DNA of 7,362 nt from CAZMCC01 sp964564695. Its GTDB lineage: Bacteria > Planctomycetota > Phycisphaerae > Phycisphaerales > UBA1924. This document shows positions 1 to 5,162 of the stretch, piece by piece; the stretch's first letter is position 1; every line of letters starts with the position of its first letter. Location of the stretch: positions 1-7,362 of the forward strand of contig CAZMCC010000136.1 of assembly GCA_964564695.1 (NCBI GenBank). The letters are read 5' to 3'. Made by a program: the position numbers and the translations under genes. Below the pieces are notes generated by a model that saw only the letters and a program-made list of their open reading frames with translations, was not told the origin of the DNA and did no database searches.

Positions 1-456
1 GTGCTCATCGTCGCGGCGGAGCCGGTGGGCGCGTTCGACGGTCCGATCCAGGCCCAGTGGCTCAACCTGCTCATGGACCTGAAGGCTGAGTTTGGGCTGA
101 CGATCCTGTTCGTGTCGCACGATCTGAAGGTGATCGAGCACTTCTGCGACCGGGTGCTGGTGATGTACCTGGGGTATGTGGTCGAGGAGCTGGCGTGCGA
201 TGACCTGCACGCGCAGGCGAAGCACCCGTATACGCGGGCGCTCCTGGGGGCGAATCCGATCGATGATCCCGATGATCGGCGGGCGTTGACGGTGCTGCAG
301 GGGGATGTGCCGAGTCCGTACGACCTGCCGAAGGGGTGCCCGTTTGCGGGGCGGTGCCCGCTGGTGATGGAGCGGTGCCGCGTGGAGATGCCGGCGCTGG
401 TGGGGAAGAAGGATGGGCAGCCCGGGCAGCGGGTGGCGTGCTGGGCGGTGGAGTAG
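1..456 (+). CDS. Peptide/nickel-type ABC transporter ATP-binding protein, C-terminal part (5' end outside window)
   Basis: This is the C-terminal 151 residues of an OppD/OppF/DppD/DppF-class ATPase, which powers import of oligopeptides or dipeptides from the cytoplasmic face of the membrane. The frame is open from base 1, so Walker A, Q-loop and the ABC signature lie upstream. Visible are a Walker B-like stretch (LIVAAEP, residues 2-8), the D-loop position (GAFD, 10-13), the H-loop histidine (VSHDL, His40), the MYLG strand and the HPYTRALL motif (75-82) that opens the oligopeptide C-terminal domain. Four cysteines (113, 119, 126, 147) match the Cys-rich tail that binds a [4Fe-4S] cluster in a mycobacterial DppD. 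Oddly, the Walker B aspartate of the usual ADEP is alanine here, and the D-loop reads GAFD rather than SALD. The first 50 bases may carry edge errors or the subunit may be degenerate. The family is clear; OppF/DppF versus OppD/DppD cannot be decided. Confidence 0.9.
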   Translation: MLIVAAEPVGAFDGPIQAQWLNLLMDLKAEFGLTILFVSHDLKVIEHFCDRVLVMYLGYVVEELACDDLHAQAKHPYTRALLGANPIDDPDDRRALTVLQGDVPSPYDLPKGCPFAGRCPLVMERCRVEMPALVGKKDGQPGQRVACWAVE

Positions 457-706
457 GGGAGGCAGGGAGGGGACCCGGCGGACAGAGCTCCGCCGGGGCA
501 CCCGGGGGGAGGGCACCCGGGGAGGGTGAGCGCAGGCGTAAAATGGCGATGGCGGCGAGGCGGCGCTCGCGGGGGTGCGCCTTGGGGTCGGTGAGCATCC
601 GGACGAGCGTGTCGAAGGCGGCGCGGATGGCGGCGGCGAGTTGCTCGGCCGGGATCACGAGGTGGGTGAGGGACAACATGGCGTCGGCGGTGGGTGTGTG
701 TGCCAT
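71..706 (-). CDS. Possible small protein gene; only the N-terminal ~56 codons look coding
   Basis: The ATG at 706-704 opens a frame whose first ~56 codons (to about 540) use almost only C- or G-ending codons, as in the neighbouring minus-strand genes. They encode a plausible helical peptide: MAHTPTADAM, then an amphipathic stretch (AEQLAAAIRAAFDTLVRML), then PRERRLAAIAILRL, which could be a DNA-binding or packing helix. After that the frame enters the 31-bp hairpin repeat (475-505), turns into proline-rich low complexity and runs antisense through the ABC ATPase gene to a stop at 71. None of the three minus frames has a stop between about 540 and 456. The true C-terminus was therefore probably lost or overwritten, making this either a truncated gene or a small ORF with a non-native tail. 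There is no Shine-Dalgarno sequence. A weak -35 (736-741) and -10 (711-716) with 19-bp spacing would give a nearly leaderless transcript. I do not recognise the family. Confidence 0.35.
   Translation of the reverse strand: MAHTPTADAMLSLTHLVIPAEQLAAAIRAAFDTLVRMLTDPKAHPRERRLAAIAILRLRSPSPGALPPGAPAELCPPGPLPASPTPPPSTPPAARAAHPSSPPAPASPRGTAPSPAGTAPQTGTPSAGRTDSAHPPAAPSTPADHRDHRSDSPPGAPAYTGASPARAGHRTPAPRPHTPGTSPAPGRRSARSPSDRATRTGSSAQTQPSGP
475..505 (+). repeat. 31-bp dispersed hairpin repeat, copy 1 (downstream of the ABC ATPase)
   Basis: This 31-bp sequence is identical to 6693-6723 and has the same orientation. It contains CCGGCGGA and TCCGCCGG arms around a CAGAGC loop, extended here to 9 bp (474-497), followed by GGCACCCGG. 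It begins 18 bp after the ATPase stop codon. A partial echo of its tail (GGGCACCCGGGG) follows at 512-522. It could form a 3'-end hairpin in the transporter transcript. No U-tract follows, so it is not a standard intrinsic terminator. Confidence 0.85.
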
Positions 707-756
707 GCGGAGTATTTTCTCAGGCCGCGGCGATTGTGCAATGGGAAAGTTGGTAA

Positions 757-837
757 GTACGGAAATCTGCGCGCAAATGCGTACTTGCGCCTTTGTGCGC
801 ACAAATGCGTACATGCGCATTTGCGCGCACAAAGGCG
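757..837. repeat. Array of alternating inverted 11-13-bp words with a 50-nt near-perfect hairpin
   Basis: Five copies of a word of the form GCGCA(CA)AATGCG lie in strictly alternating orientation: 771-781 (+), 788-800 (-), 797-809 (+), 816-826 (-), 825-837 (+). Three palindromic cores result (TGCGCGCA 768-775, TGTGCGCACA 794-803, TGCGCGCA 822-829), with centres exactly 27 bp apart. GTAC precedes each unit (757, 781, 809). Arms 788-809 and 816-837 pair over 22 positions around a 6-nt loop (810-815). The only mismatch (801/824) is A-C in plus-strand RNA but a G-U wobble in minus-strand RNA. The array lies about 50 bp upstream of the minus-strand ORF starting at 706. It could be an operator array, a structured leader or sRNA, or a miniature mobile repeat; the sequence alone does not decide. 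Confidence 0.85.
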
Positions 838-897
838 GAGATGCGCGGGGTGGTCGCGAGAATGCGCCGGTCGCGGGTTCGCGCGGGTGAGGTACGA

Positions 898-914
898 GCA
901 CCCTTGCAGGGTGC
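898..914. repeat. Short hairpin (GCACCCT/AGGGTGC)
   Basis: A perfect 7-bp stem with a 3-nt loop (TGC) lies in the gene-free stretch 838-1098. It is one of several unrelated hairpins there. It resembles fragments of dispersed intergenic repeats rather than a gene; no coding signal is seen around it on either strand. Confidence 0.6.
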
Positions 915-1003
915 GGGCTCAAAGGCAACGAGAGAAGGGTTGAGGGGTGCGACGGTCCGGGGGTGTCGCCGCAAAGCCGGCTCCACGCTTCGGCTACTTT
1001 CGA

Positions 1004-1020
1004 TCACGCCTTCGGCGTGA
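1004..1020. repeat. Short hairpin (TCACGCC/GGCGTGA)
   Basis: A perfect 7-bp stem with a TTC loop. Together with a weaker AGCCG/CGGCT pair (975-979 and 991-995) and the two hairpins at 1030-1092, it forms a mosaic of small inverted repeats downstream of mgtE. I see nothing else in 838-1098 that would be a gene. Confidence 0.6.
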
Positions 1021-1029
1021 AGGACCGAG

Positions 1030-1092
1030 CCGCCCGCGCGAGCGGGAGGTCTTGATATTCGGTCGTCCAACACCTCCCGCTTGCGCGGGAGG
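1030..1092 (-). terminator. Paired hairpins just beyond the mgtE stop, possible 3'-end or terminator structure
   Basis: Reading in the direction of mgtE, the stop codon (1101-1099) is followed 6 bp later by a perfect 8-bp hairpin, CCTCCCGC (1073-1080) with GCGGGAGG (1085-1092) and loop TTGC. About 23 bp further is a related imperfect hairpin (1030-1037 with 1042-1049, one mismatch). The two hairpins share the CCCGC/GCGGG core and look like two copies of one repeat unit. No T-run follows either, so Rho-independent termination is doubtful; stabilisation of the mRNA 3' end is equally possible. Confidence 0.45.
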
Positions 1093-1098
1093 CTCGGA

Positions 1099-2736
1099 TC
1101 AAGGCGCTTTCTTGAGGCCGGCGGCTTCTTCGGCTCGGAAGTCGAGGATGATGCGGTCGCCGGGCTTGGGCGGGGTGTTGCCTTCGACGCCCTTTATGAG
1201 GACGACGACGTGGGCTTGGGGGGCCGTGGGGTCTTCGGGCTGCACGGTGAGCTCCACGGCCTTGTCGCCGGGGTCGTAGTCGTCGACGGAGACGACGGTG
1301 ACGATGGCGGAGGAGTGGACGACCTTGTCGGCGGTCTTCTCGCGCAGCAGGGTGTTGCTGAGGATGAGCAGGGCGCAGGTGAAGTAGATGCAGATGCCGG
1401 TGACGTCGACGAGGGTGGCGACGAAGGGGGTGCTCGAGGTGGCGGGGTCGAGGCGGCACTTCTTGAGGATGAAGGGGAGCATGCTGCCCATGACGCTGCC
1501 CCACAGGACGATGCACAGCAGGGTCGAGGCGATCGTGACGGCGAGCATCACGAAGTGGTCCTGGACCTCGGCGTCGGACCACCAGCCCATGATTCCCCAG
1601 AGGCAGATGCGGCAGAAACCGATGACACCGATCATGCCGCCGAGCATGAGGCCGGTGCGGAGCTCGCGGAACAGGACGCGGTGCCAGTCGCGGAGCGTGA
1701 TTTCGTTCAGGGCCAGGGCGCGGACGACGAGGGTCGAGGCCTGCGAGCCGGAGTTGCCGCCGGAGGAGATGATGCCGGGGATGAACGCGGCGAGGATGGC
1801 GGCCCGCTTGATCTCGTCCTCGAAGAACGTGATGGCGTTGGACGTGAGCAGCTCGCTCATGAAGAGCAGGGCGAGCCAGGGGGCGCGCTTCTTGAAGAGG
1901 CTGAAGATGGGCGTGGAGAGGTAGGGCTGCTCCAGGGCCTGCATACCACCGATCTTCTGGATGTCTTCGGTGGCCTCGGCCTGGGCGACGTCGGCGACGT
2001 CGTCGTGGGTGACGATGCCGAGGAGAACGCCGCGGGAGTCGACGACGGGGAGCGCGAGGCGGTCGTAGCGGTTGAGCTGGCTGACGGCCTCGGACTGGGG
2101 CTGATCGGCGGTGAGGGCGACGTAGTTGCGGTTCATCTGCGACTCGACGGTCGAGTCGGGGGGGGCGAAGAGGAGCTGGCGGAGGCGGAGGTCGTCGACG
2201 AGCTTCCCGTGGTCGTCGACGACGTAGACGATGTTGACGGTCTCGGCGTCGCGCCCGTAGCGGCGGATGTGGTCGAGGGCCTGGGCGATGTTCCACTCGG
2301 GCTTGATGCGCACGTAGTCGGGCGTCATCAGTCGGCCGACGCTCTTGGGCGGGTAGCCCAGGATCGCCTGCGTGCTGCGGCGTTCGTCGGGGGCGAGCGA
2401 GGCGATGATCCGCTGGGCGACTTCGGCGGGGAGCTCGTCGAGGAGCTTGGCGCGGTCGTCGACGTCCATGCCCTCGACCACCCGCACGGCGCTGGCGCCG
2501 AGTTCCTTGATGAGGGTGGCCTGGTGGTCGGCGTCGAGGTAGCTGAAGACTTCGCCGGCGTCGTCGCGCGGGAGGAATCGGAAGAGGACCGCGGCGTCGG
2601 CGGGCTCGAGGCCGTTGACCATTTCGGCGATGTCGGCGGCGGGGATGCCGTGGAGCGCTTCGCGGAGCTCGCCGAACGCCCCGGCTCGGATGAGCTCCTG
2701 GACTTCGGGCAGGATGAGTTCGGCGGTGGGGGTCAT
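1099..2736 (-). CDS. mgtE: MgtE-family magnesium channel/transporter with a C-terminal soluble extension
   Basis: A 545-residue MgtE homologue, a dimeric inner-membrane Mg2+ channel gated by cytosolic Mg2+. Residues 1-130 form the helical MgtE N domain (repeats such as IPAADIAEMV and FLPRDDAGEVFSYLD). A CBS pair follows (about 137-250, starting at VGRLMTPDYV and ending GIVTHDDVADVAQAEATEDI). The plug helix comes next, then five membrane segments from about 286 to 462. Family hallmarks are PGIISSGGNSGSQAS (320-334) and VATLVDVTGICIYF (439-452), whose Asp444 matches the pore Asp432 of Thermus MgtE. Residues ~465-545 extend past the normal end as a soluble, beta-rich tail. The ATG at 2736 is chosen because the protein then begins like other MgtE proteins; there is no Shine-Dalgarno sequence upstream. 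It lies 136 bp downstream of bshB1 on the same strand. No M-box leader is apparent in that gap. Confidence 0.96.
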   Translation of the reverse strand: MTPTAELILPEVQELIRAGAFGELREALHGIPAADIAEMVNGLEPADAAVLFRFLPRDDAGEVFSYLDADHQATLIKELGASAVRVVEGMDVDDRAKLLDELPAEVAQRIIASLAPDERRSTQAILGYPPKSVGRLMTPDYVRIKPEWNIAQALDHIRRYGRDAETVNIVYVVDDHGKLVDDLRLRQLLFAPPDSTVESQMNRNYVALTADQPQSEAVSQLNRYDRLALPVVDSRGVLLGIVTHDDVADVAQAEATEDIQKIGGMQALEQPYLSTPIFSLFKKRAPWLALLFMSELLTSNAITFFEDEIKRAAILAAFIPGIISSGGNSGSQASTLVVRALALNEITLRDWHRVLFRELRTGLMLGGMIGVIGFCRICLWGIMGWWSDAEVQDHFVMLAVTIASTLLCIVLWGSVMGSMLPFILKKCRLDPATSSTPFVATLVDVTGICIYFTCALLILSNTLLREKTADKVVHSSAIVTVVSVDDYDPGDKAVELTVQPEDPTAPQAHVVVLIKGVEGNTPPKPGDRIILDFRAEEAAGLKKAP

Positions 2737-2770
2737 TGGGGGGCGGCGGAGGGAGGGAGGAAGGGGGGCG

Positions 2771-2866
2771 ACACAGGGGGGGAACGCCTGGGCCACCGAG
2801 GGACACAGGCGGGACGCCTGTGCCACCTGGGGATACTTCGAGACACAGGCGGGACGCCTGTGCCAC
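2771..2866. repeat. Three tandemly placed copies of a 24-bp hairpin repeat between bshB1 and mgtE
   Basis: Two identical copies of a 24-bp unit (2803-2826 and 2843-2866) carry the perfect hairpin CACAGGCG-GGA-CGCCTGTG followed by CCAC. A degenerate third copy lies at 2771-2796. Copies start 32 and 40 bp apart. This unit is a known type of dispersed intergenic repeat in planctomycetes and verrucomicrobia (spurious translation AQASRLC/TGVPPVS). It fills most of the 136-bp gap and would place hairpins in any bshB1-mgtE read-through transcript. Confidence 0.85.
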
Positions 2867-2872
2867 TCCAAT

Positions 2873-3754
2873 TTAGCCAACCAATCCGGCGAGCGTTGTG
2901 AGGCCGAGGGGTTCTGGAGTGAAGAAGGGTTCGCCGGCGCGGGCGCCGATGAGGCCGCCCCAGTAGGTTGCGATGGCGAGGAGGCGGTCGGGGAAGTCGG
3001 CGCTGATGAGCTTGCCGGGGTCGGAGGGAGGGCCGGAGGTCTTTGCGGCGGGGCGCGACTTGGGGTCGCCGGTGGCGAAGGGGGCTGCGCCGGGCGTCGC
3101 CGCCGTGTCGTCCCACGGCCCGAACTGCGAGCGGTACGCGAGCACGGCTGCCTGCTTCTTGCGCTCAAAGCCCGAGATATCCATGATGAAGTCGGGCTTG
3201 GCGACGCGGCGGAGGTGGCTCACGTCGTAGTAGAAGAGCCACTTCGCGTAGATCGGGTTGCCGATGGCGTCGAAGCCGGGCGGGGTCGGCATCGAGACCT
3301 TCGTGAGCTTGGCGTCGAAGCGGGCGTCTTCGACGGAACGGGTGACCGCGCGATGGTCGGGGTGGGCGTCCTCGGGCTGGGGCGTGAAGATGATCTGGGG
3401 CTGCCACGCGCGGATCGCGCCGGCGAGGGCGTGGCGGGTCGCGATCGAGTGCTCGACGAGGCGGTTGGGGAGGTCGAGGAGGGAGCGGCGGATGCGGGGC
3501 TTGCCGGGCGTAGGTTGAAGGAGCTCAAGGGCGGCGGCCGCTTCTGCGAGGCGGGAGATGCGGTCGCCGCGGGGGGTGGGGGAGCCGTCGGTGACGTCGA
3601 GGAGGAGGACTTCGTGGCCGAGCTGGGCGAGGAGGGCGATGGTGCCGCCCATGCCGATTTCCTGGTCGTCGGGGTGGGGGCCGATGACGAGGACGCGGGG
3701 GAGGGGGATGTCGGGGGTGGCGGGGGTGGCGGGGGTGGCTTGGGTGTCGGGCAT
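2873..3754 (-). CDS. bshB1: LmbE/PIG-L family N-acetylglucosaminyl deacetylase, BshB1-like
   Basis: A 293-residue Zn-dependent deacetylase. BshB1 proteins remove the N-acetyl group from GlcNAc-malate during synthesis of bacillithiol, a low-molecular-weight thiol. The sequence shows the family motif GPHPDDQEIGMGGT (25-38; predicted zinc ligands His27 and Asp30, catalytic base Asp29) and HPDH (131-134; third ligand His134, catalytic His131). BshB1-type features follow: KPDFIMDISGFERKKQAAVLAYRSQF (196-221) and YWGGLIGARAGEPFFTPEPLGL near the end. Residues ~223-255 are a Pro/Ala-rich insertion before the last helix. The start at 3754 gives a normal-length protein; a longer frame upstream only adds Ser/Pro shadow sequence from the neighbouring gene. 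It is preceded by the lipoprotein gene with a 19-bp gap, so the two are probably co-transcribed. The deacetylase family is certain. The bacillithiol role is less so, since bshA and bshC are not in the window and related PIG-L enzymes act on other GlcNAc compounds. Confidence 0.9.
   Translation of the reverse strand: MPDTQATPATPATPDIPLPRVLVIGPHPDDQEIGMGGTIALLAQLGHEVLLLDVTDGSPTPRGDRISRLAEAAAALELLQPTPGKPRIRRSLLDLPNRLVEHSIATRHALAGAIRAWQPQIIFTPQPEDAHPDHRAVTRSVEDARFDAKLTKVSMPTPPGFDAIGNPIYAKWLFYYDVSHLRRVAKPDFIMDISGFERKKQAAVLAYRSQFGPWDDTAATPGAAPFATGDPKSRPAAKTSGPPSDPGKLISADFPDRLLAIATYWGGLIGARAGEPFFTPEPLGLTTLAGLVG
3712..3738. repeat. Three tandem copies of a 9-bp unit in the 5' end of bshB1
   Basis: CGGGGGTGG is repeated three times exactly (3712-3720, 3721-3729, 3730-3738) and encodes Pro-Ala-Thr repeats in the N-terminal leader of the deacetylase, before the folded domain. 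The unit is in frame, so copy-number change would alter only a flexible tail. Confidence 0.85.
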
Positions 3755-3773
3755 GGGCGGTGGGGGGGAAGAG

Positions 3774-4223
3774 TTAGAGGCCGCCCTGGGTGACGACGAT
3801 GAGGCCGAGGAGTTCGTTGCCGGTTTCGATCTGGGCGAGGGCGAGCTTGTCGGGGCGGTCGCTGGCCCAGAAGCCGCCGGCGCGGAACTGGTCGGCGTAG
3901 CGGTCGTGGAAGTCGCGGAGGTTGAGGGTGATGGATTCACCGACGCCCAGGCCGGGGAAGTCGCGGACGTACCAGGCGTTGATCCAGAGCTTGCCCGGGG
4001 GGATGGGCGCGGCGGTGGTGTTGGTGAGGGATATCTCGGTCTCGTCGCGGGTGACCTGGATGTCCATGGTGCGGACTTGTTTGAGTTGGTGGGGGTAGTC
4101 GGCGCCTTCGATGAGTTCGCCTTGGCCGGCGCAGCCCCCCGCGCCGGAGAGGGCGAGGGCGGCGAGGAGGAGGGCGGGGGCGACGATGCGTGCGGTGGTG
4201 TGCATGACGCGGAATCGTCGCAT
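3774..4223 (-). CDS. Small hypothetical lipoprotein
   Basis: A 149-residue protein with a typical export signal: basic start (MRRFRVMHTTAR), hydrophobic core (IVAPALLLAALALSG) and a lipobox-like AGGC with Cys31 as the predicted lipidated residue. The -3 position is Ala rather than Leu, so the lipobox is weak. The mature ~118 residues look beta-rich (TMDIQVTRDETEISLTNTT; PGKLWINAWYVRD; GESITLNLRDFHDRYADQF) and end in a strand LLGLIVVTQGG. I do not recognise a named family. The start at 4223 is preferred because it supplies the basic N-region; ATG 4205 is an alternative that also keeps a signal peptide. Neither has a Shine-Dalgarno sequence. It is followed after 19 bp by bshB1, suggesting one transcript. 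Membrane anchoring to the periplasmic side is inferred from the signal. Confidence 0.8.
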   Translation of the reverse strand: MRRFRVMHTTARIVAPALLLAALALSGAGGCAGQGELIEGADYPHQLKQVRTMDIQVTRDETEISLTNTTAAPIPPGKLWINAWYVRDFPGLGVGESITLNLRDFHDRYADQFRAGGFWASDRPDKLALAQIETGNELLGLIVVTQGGL

Positions 4224-4287
4224 GGTCAGGGGGCCGGAGCAAGGGCTCGGGGGAAGTGTGTGGAGGGCGAGGAGGGAAGCGGAATTC

Positions 4288-4320
4288 GGATTCACCGCAG
4301 AGGCGCAGAGGGCGCGGAGG
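4288..4320 (+). repeat. 33-bp dispersed repeat, copy 1 (forms the 3' end of the zinc-ribbon gene)
   Basis: GGATTCACCGCAGAGGCGC and the following 14 bases match 6626-6658 at 32 of 33 positions, in the same orientation. This is a widespread intergenic repeat in planctomycetes and other bacteria (spurious translation HRRGAEGAE). Here it overlaps the last codons and provides the TGA stop of the minus-strand gene ending at 4292. Confidence 0.85.
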
Positions 4321-5110
4321 GATGCGATGGAGTGGAGAAGGAGGCTGATTCGCTTGCGAGTGAGGTGGCGGGAGGGGAGCCGTCGGGGGTGAGCCATTCG
4401 GCGCACTCGGGGCAGCGGGTTGGGGAGGCGGAGGTGTCGTAGCGGCAGCGGGGGCAGCGTGAGGCCGCAAGGTGGCGATAGCGTGCTCTGGATCTCCAAG
4501 CGAGGGTGTTCGCCAAGTGACGACGAAGGGCCGACGCCAGCCACAGCGCGCCAGCCAGGGCGACGGTGTCGTACACGATTCCCCAGGGCGCAAGGCGGGA
4601 ACGGCCGCCGTCGCCGGCAATGACTGCAGCGAGAAGAGACGGTGGCAGCGGCGGCTTGGCGGCGCGAGACAGGGCGGCGACGTAGAGCCTGCGGATCTCG
4701 GCGAGTTCGTTGGCGGTCAGGTCGGGGATGTCGAAGTTGGCCTGATCAATGACGACCATCGTCGAGGTTGTACGCATAACTGGCGCGAGGAAACCGACGG
4801 ACGATGGGCGCGGCCGCCACACGGCAACGGCGATAACGCTCGAATCGCTCGATGAAGCATTGGCATAGTCGTCCGGGCGTTCGTCGGCGAGGACGACGTC
4901 GATGCCTGTTGGCGTCTTGATGACGACGGCGTCGTGTCCCCGGAAGTTGATACGGGGGGCGAGGTAGCCGCTCAGCGATGGCCATGGGCCGAGGATTCTG
5001 TGCCGGTACTCGTGGCTCCAGTACAAGGCGACGGGAGCGAGCAGCAAGTAGGCGATGGCGAGCGTGCCCAACCATCGCCACAGCTTGCTTCGGTCTAGTC
5101 CCCACGACAT
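4292..5110 (-). CDS. Hypothetical membrane protein with C-terminal zinc ribbon
   Basis: A 272-residue protein of unknown function. It has a membrane segment at about 12-31 (LGTLAIAYLLLAPVALYW) and a non-cytoplasmic or peripheral middle domain of about 140 residues (HDAVVIKTPTGIDVVL; a VVIDQANFDIPDLTANELAEIRRLY stretch). A second membrane segment follows at ~173-195. Near the C-terminus is a zinc ribbon with CPRC (219-222) and CPEC (233-236). This architecture, a membrane protein with a CxxC...CPEC tail, is frequent among uncharacterised planctomycete proteins. The last ~8 residues (PSAPSAPLR) and the stop are encoded by the dispersed 33-bp repeat, so the native tail was probably replaced or extended. 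The start at 5110 is chosen because it directly precedes the first membrane helix; the longer frame to 5170 runs into another repeat. Codon use is less C-ending than in the neighbours (CTA, CGA, AGA occur). A 68-bp gap separates it from the lipoprotein gene. Confidence 0.75.
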   Translation of the reverse strand: MSWGLDRSKLWRWLGTLAIAYLLLAPVALYWSHEYRHRILGPWPSLSGYLAPRINFRGHDAVVIKTPTGIDVVLADERPDDYANASSSDSSVIAVAVWRPRPSSVGFLAPVMRTTSTMVVIDQANFDIPDLTANELAEIRRLYVAALSRAAKPPLPPSLLAAVIAGDGGRSRLAPWGIVYDTVALAGALWLASALRRHLANTLAWRSRARYRHLAASRCPRCRYDTSASPTRCPECAEWLTPDGSPPATSLASESASFSTPSHPSAPSAPLR

Positions 5111-5162
5111 GCAGAATGATTCGCACGGTGGCGCGGGGAAGGTTCGAAGATTCCCGGACCCC

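Noticed and set aside
711..741. Sigma70-type promoter for the small minus-strand ORF
   Set aside because: TTGCAC and AATACT are present, but 19-bp spacing and a 4-of-6 -10 box are too weak for a feature; mentioned only as a possibility.
757..837. CRISPR array
   Set aside because: Words alternate in orientation and overlap; there are no uniform repeats with unique spacers and no cas genes.
336..1073. Several overlapping open frames with peptides such as CAQMRTCAFVRTNAYMRICAHK
   Set aside because: The peptide pattern arises from translating the alternating-word array in several frames and both strands; no frame has neighbour-like codon use.
2737..2872. Mg2+ riboswitch (M-box) upstream of mgtE
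   Set aside because: The gap is almost filled by the 24-bp hairpin repeats and shows no M-box-like layout; a covariance-model search would be the proper test.
1081..2901. 606-residue plus-strand open frame
   Set aside because: It is the antisense shadow of mgtE: a monotonous Asp/Glu/Gly/Val composition with no domain motifs, kept open by high GC.
2615..3793. 392-residue plus-strand open frame across mgtE and bshB1
   Set aside because: Antisense to two well-supported genes and crosses the dispersed repeats; Gly/Glu-rich with no recognisable motif.
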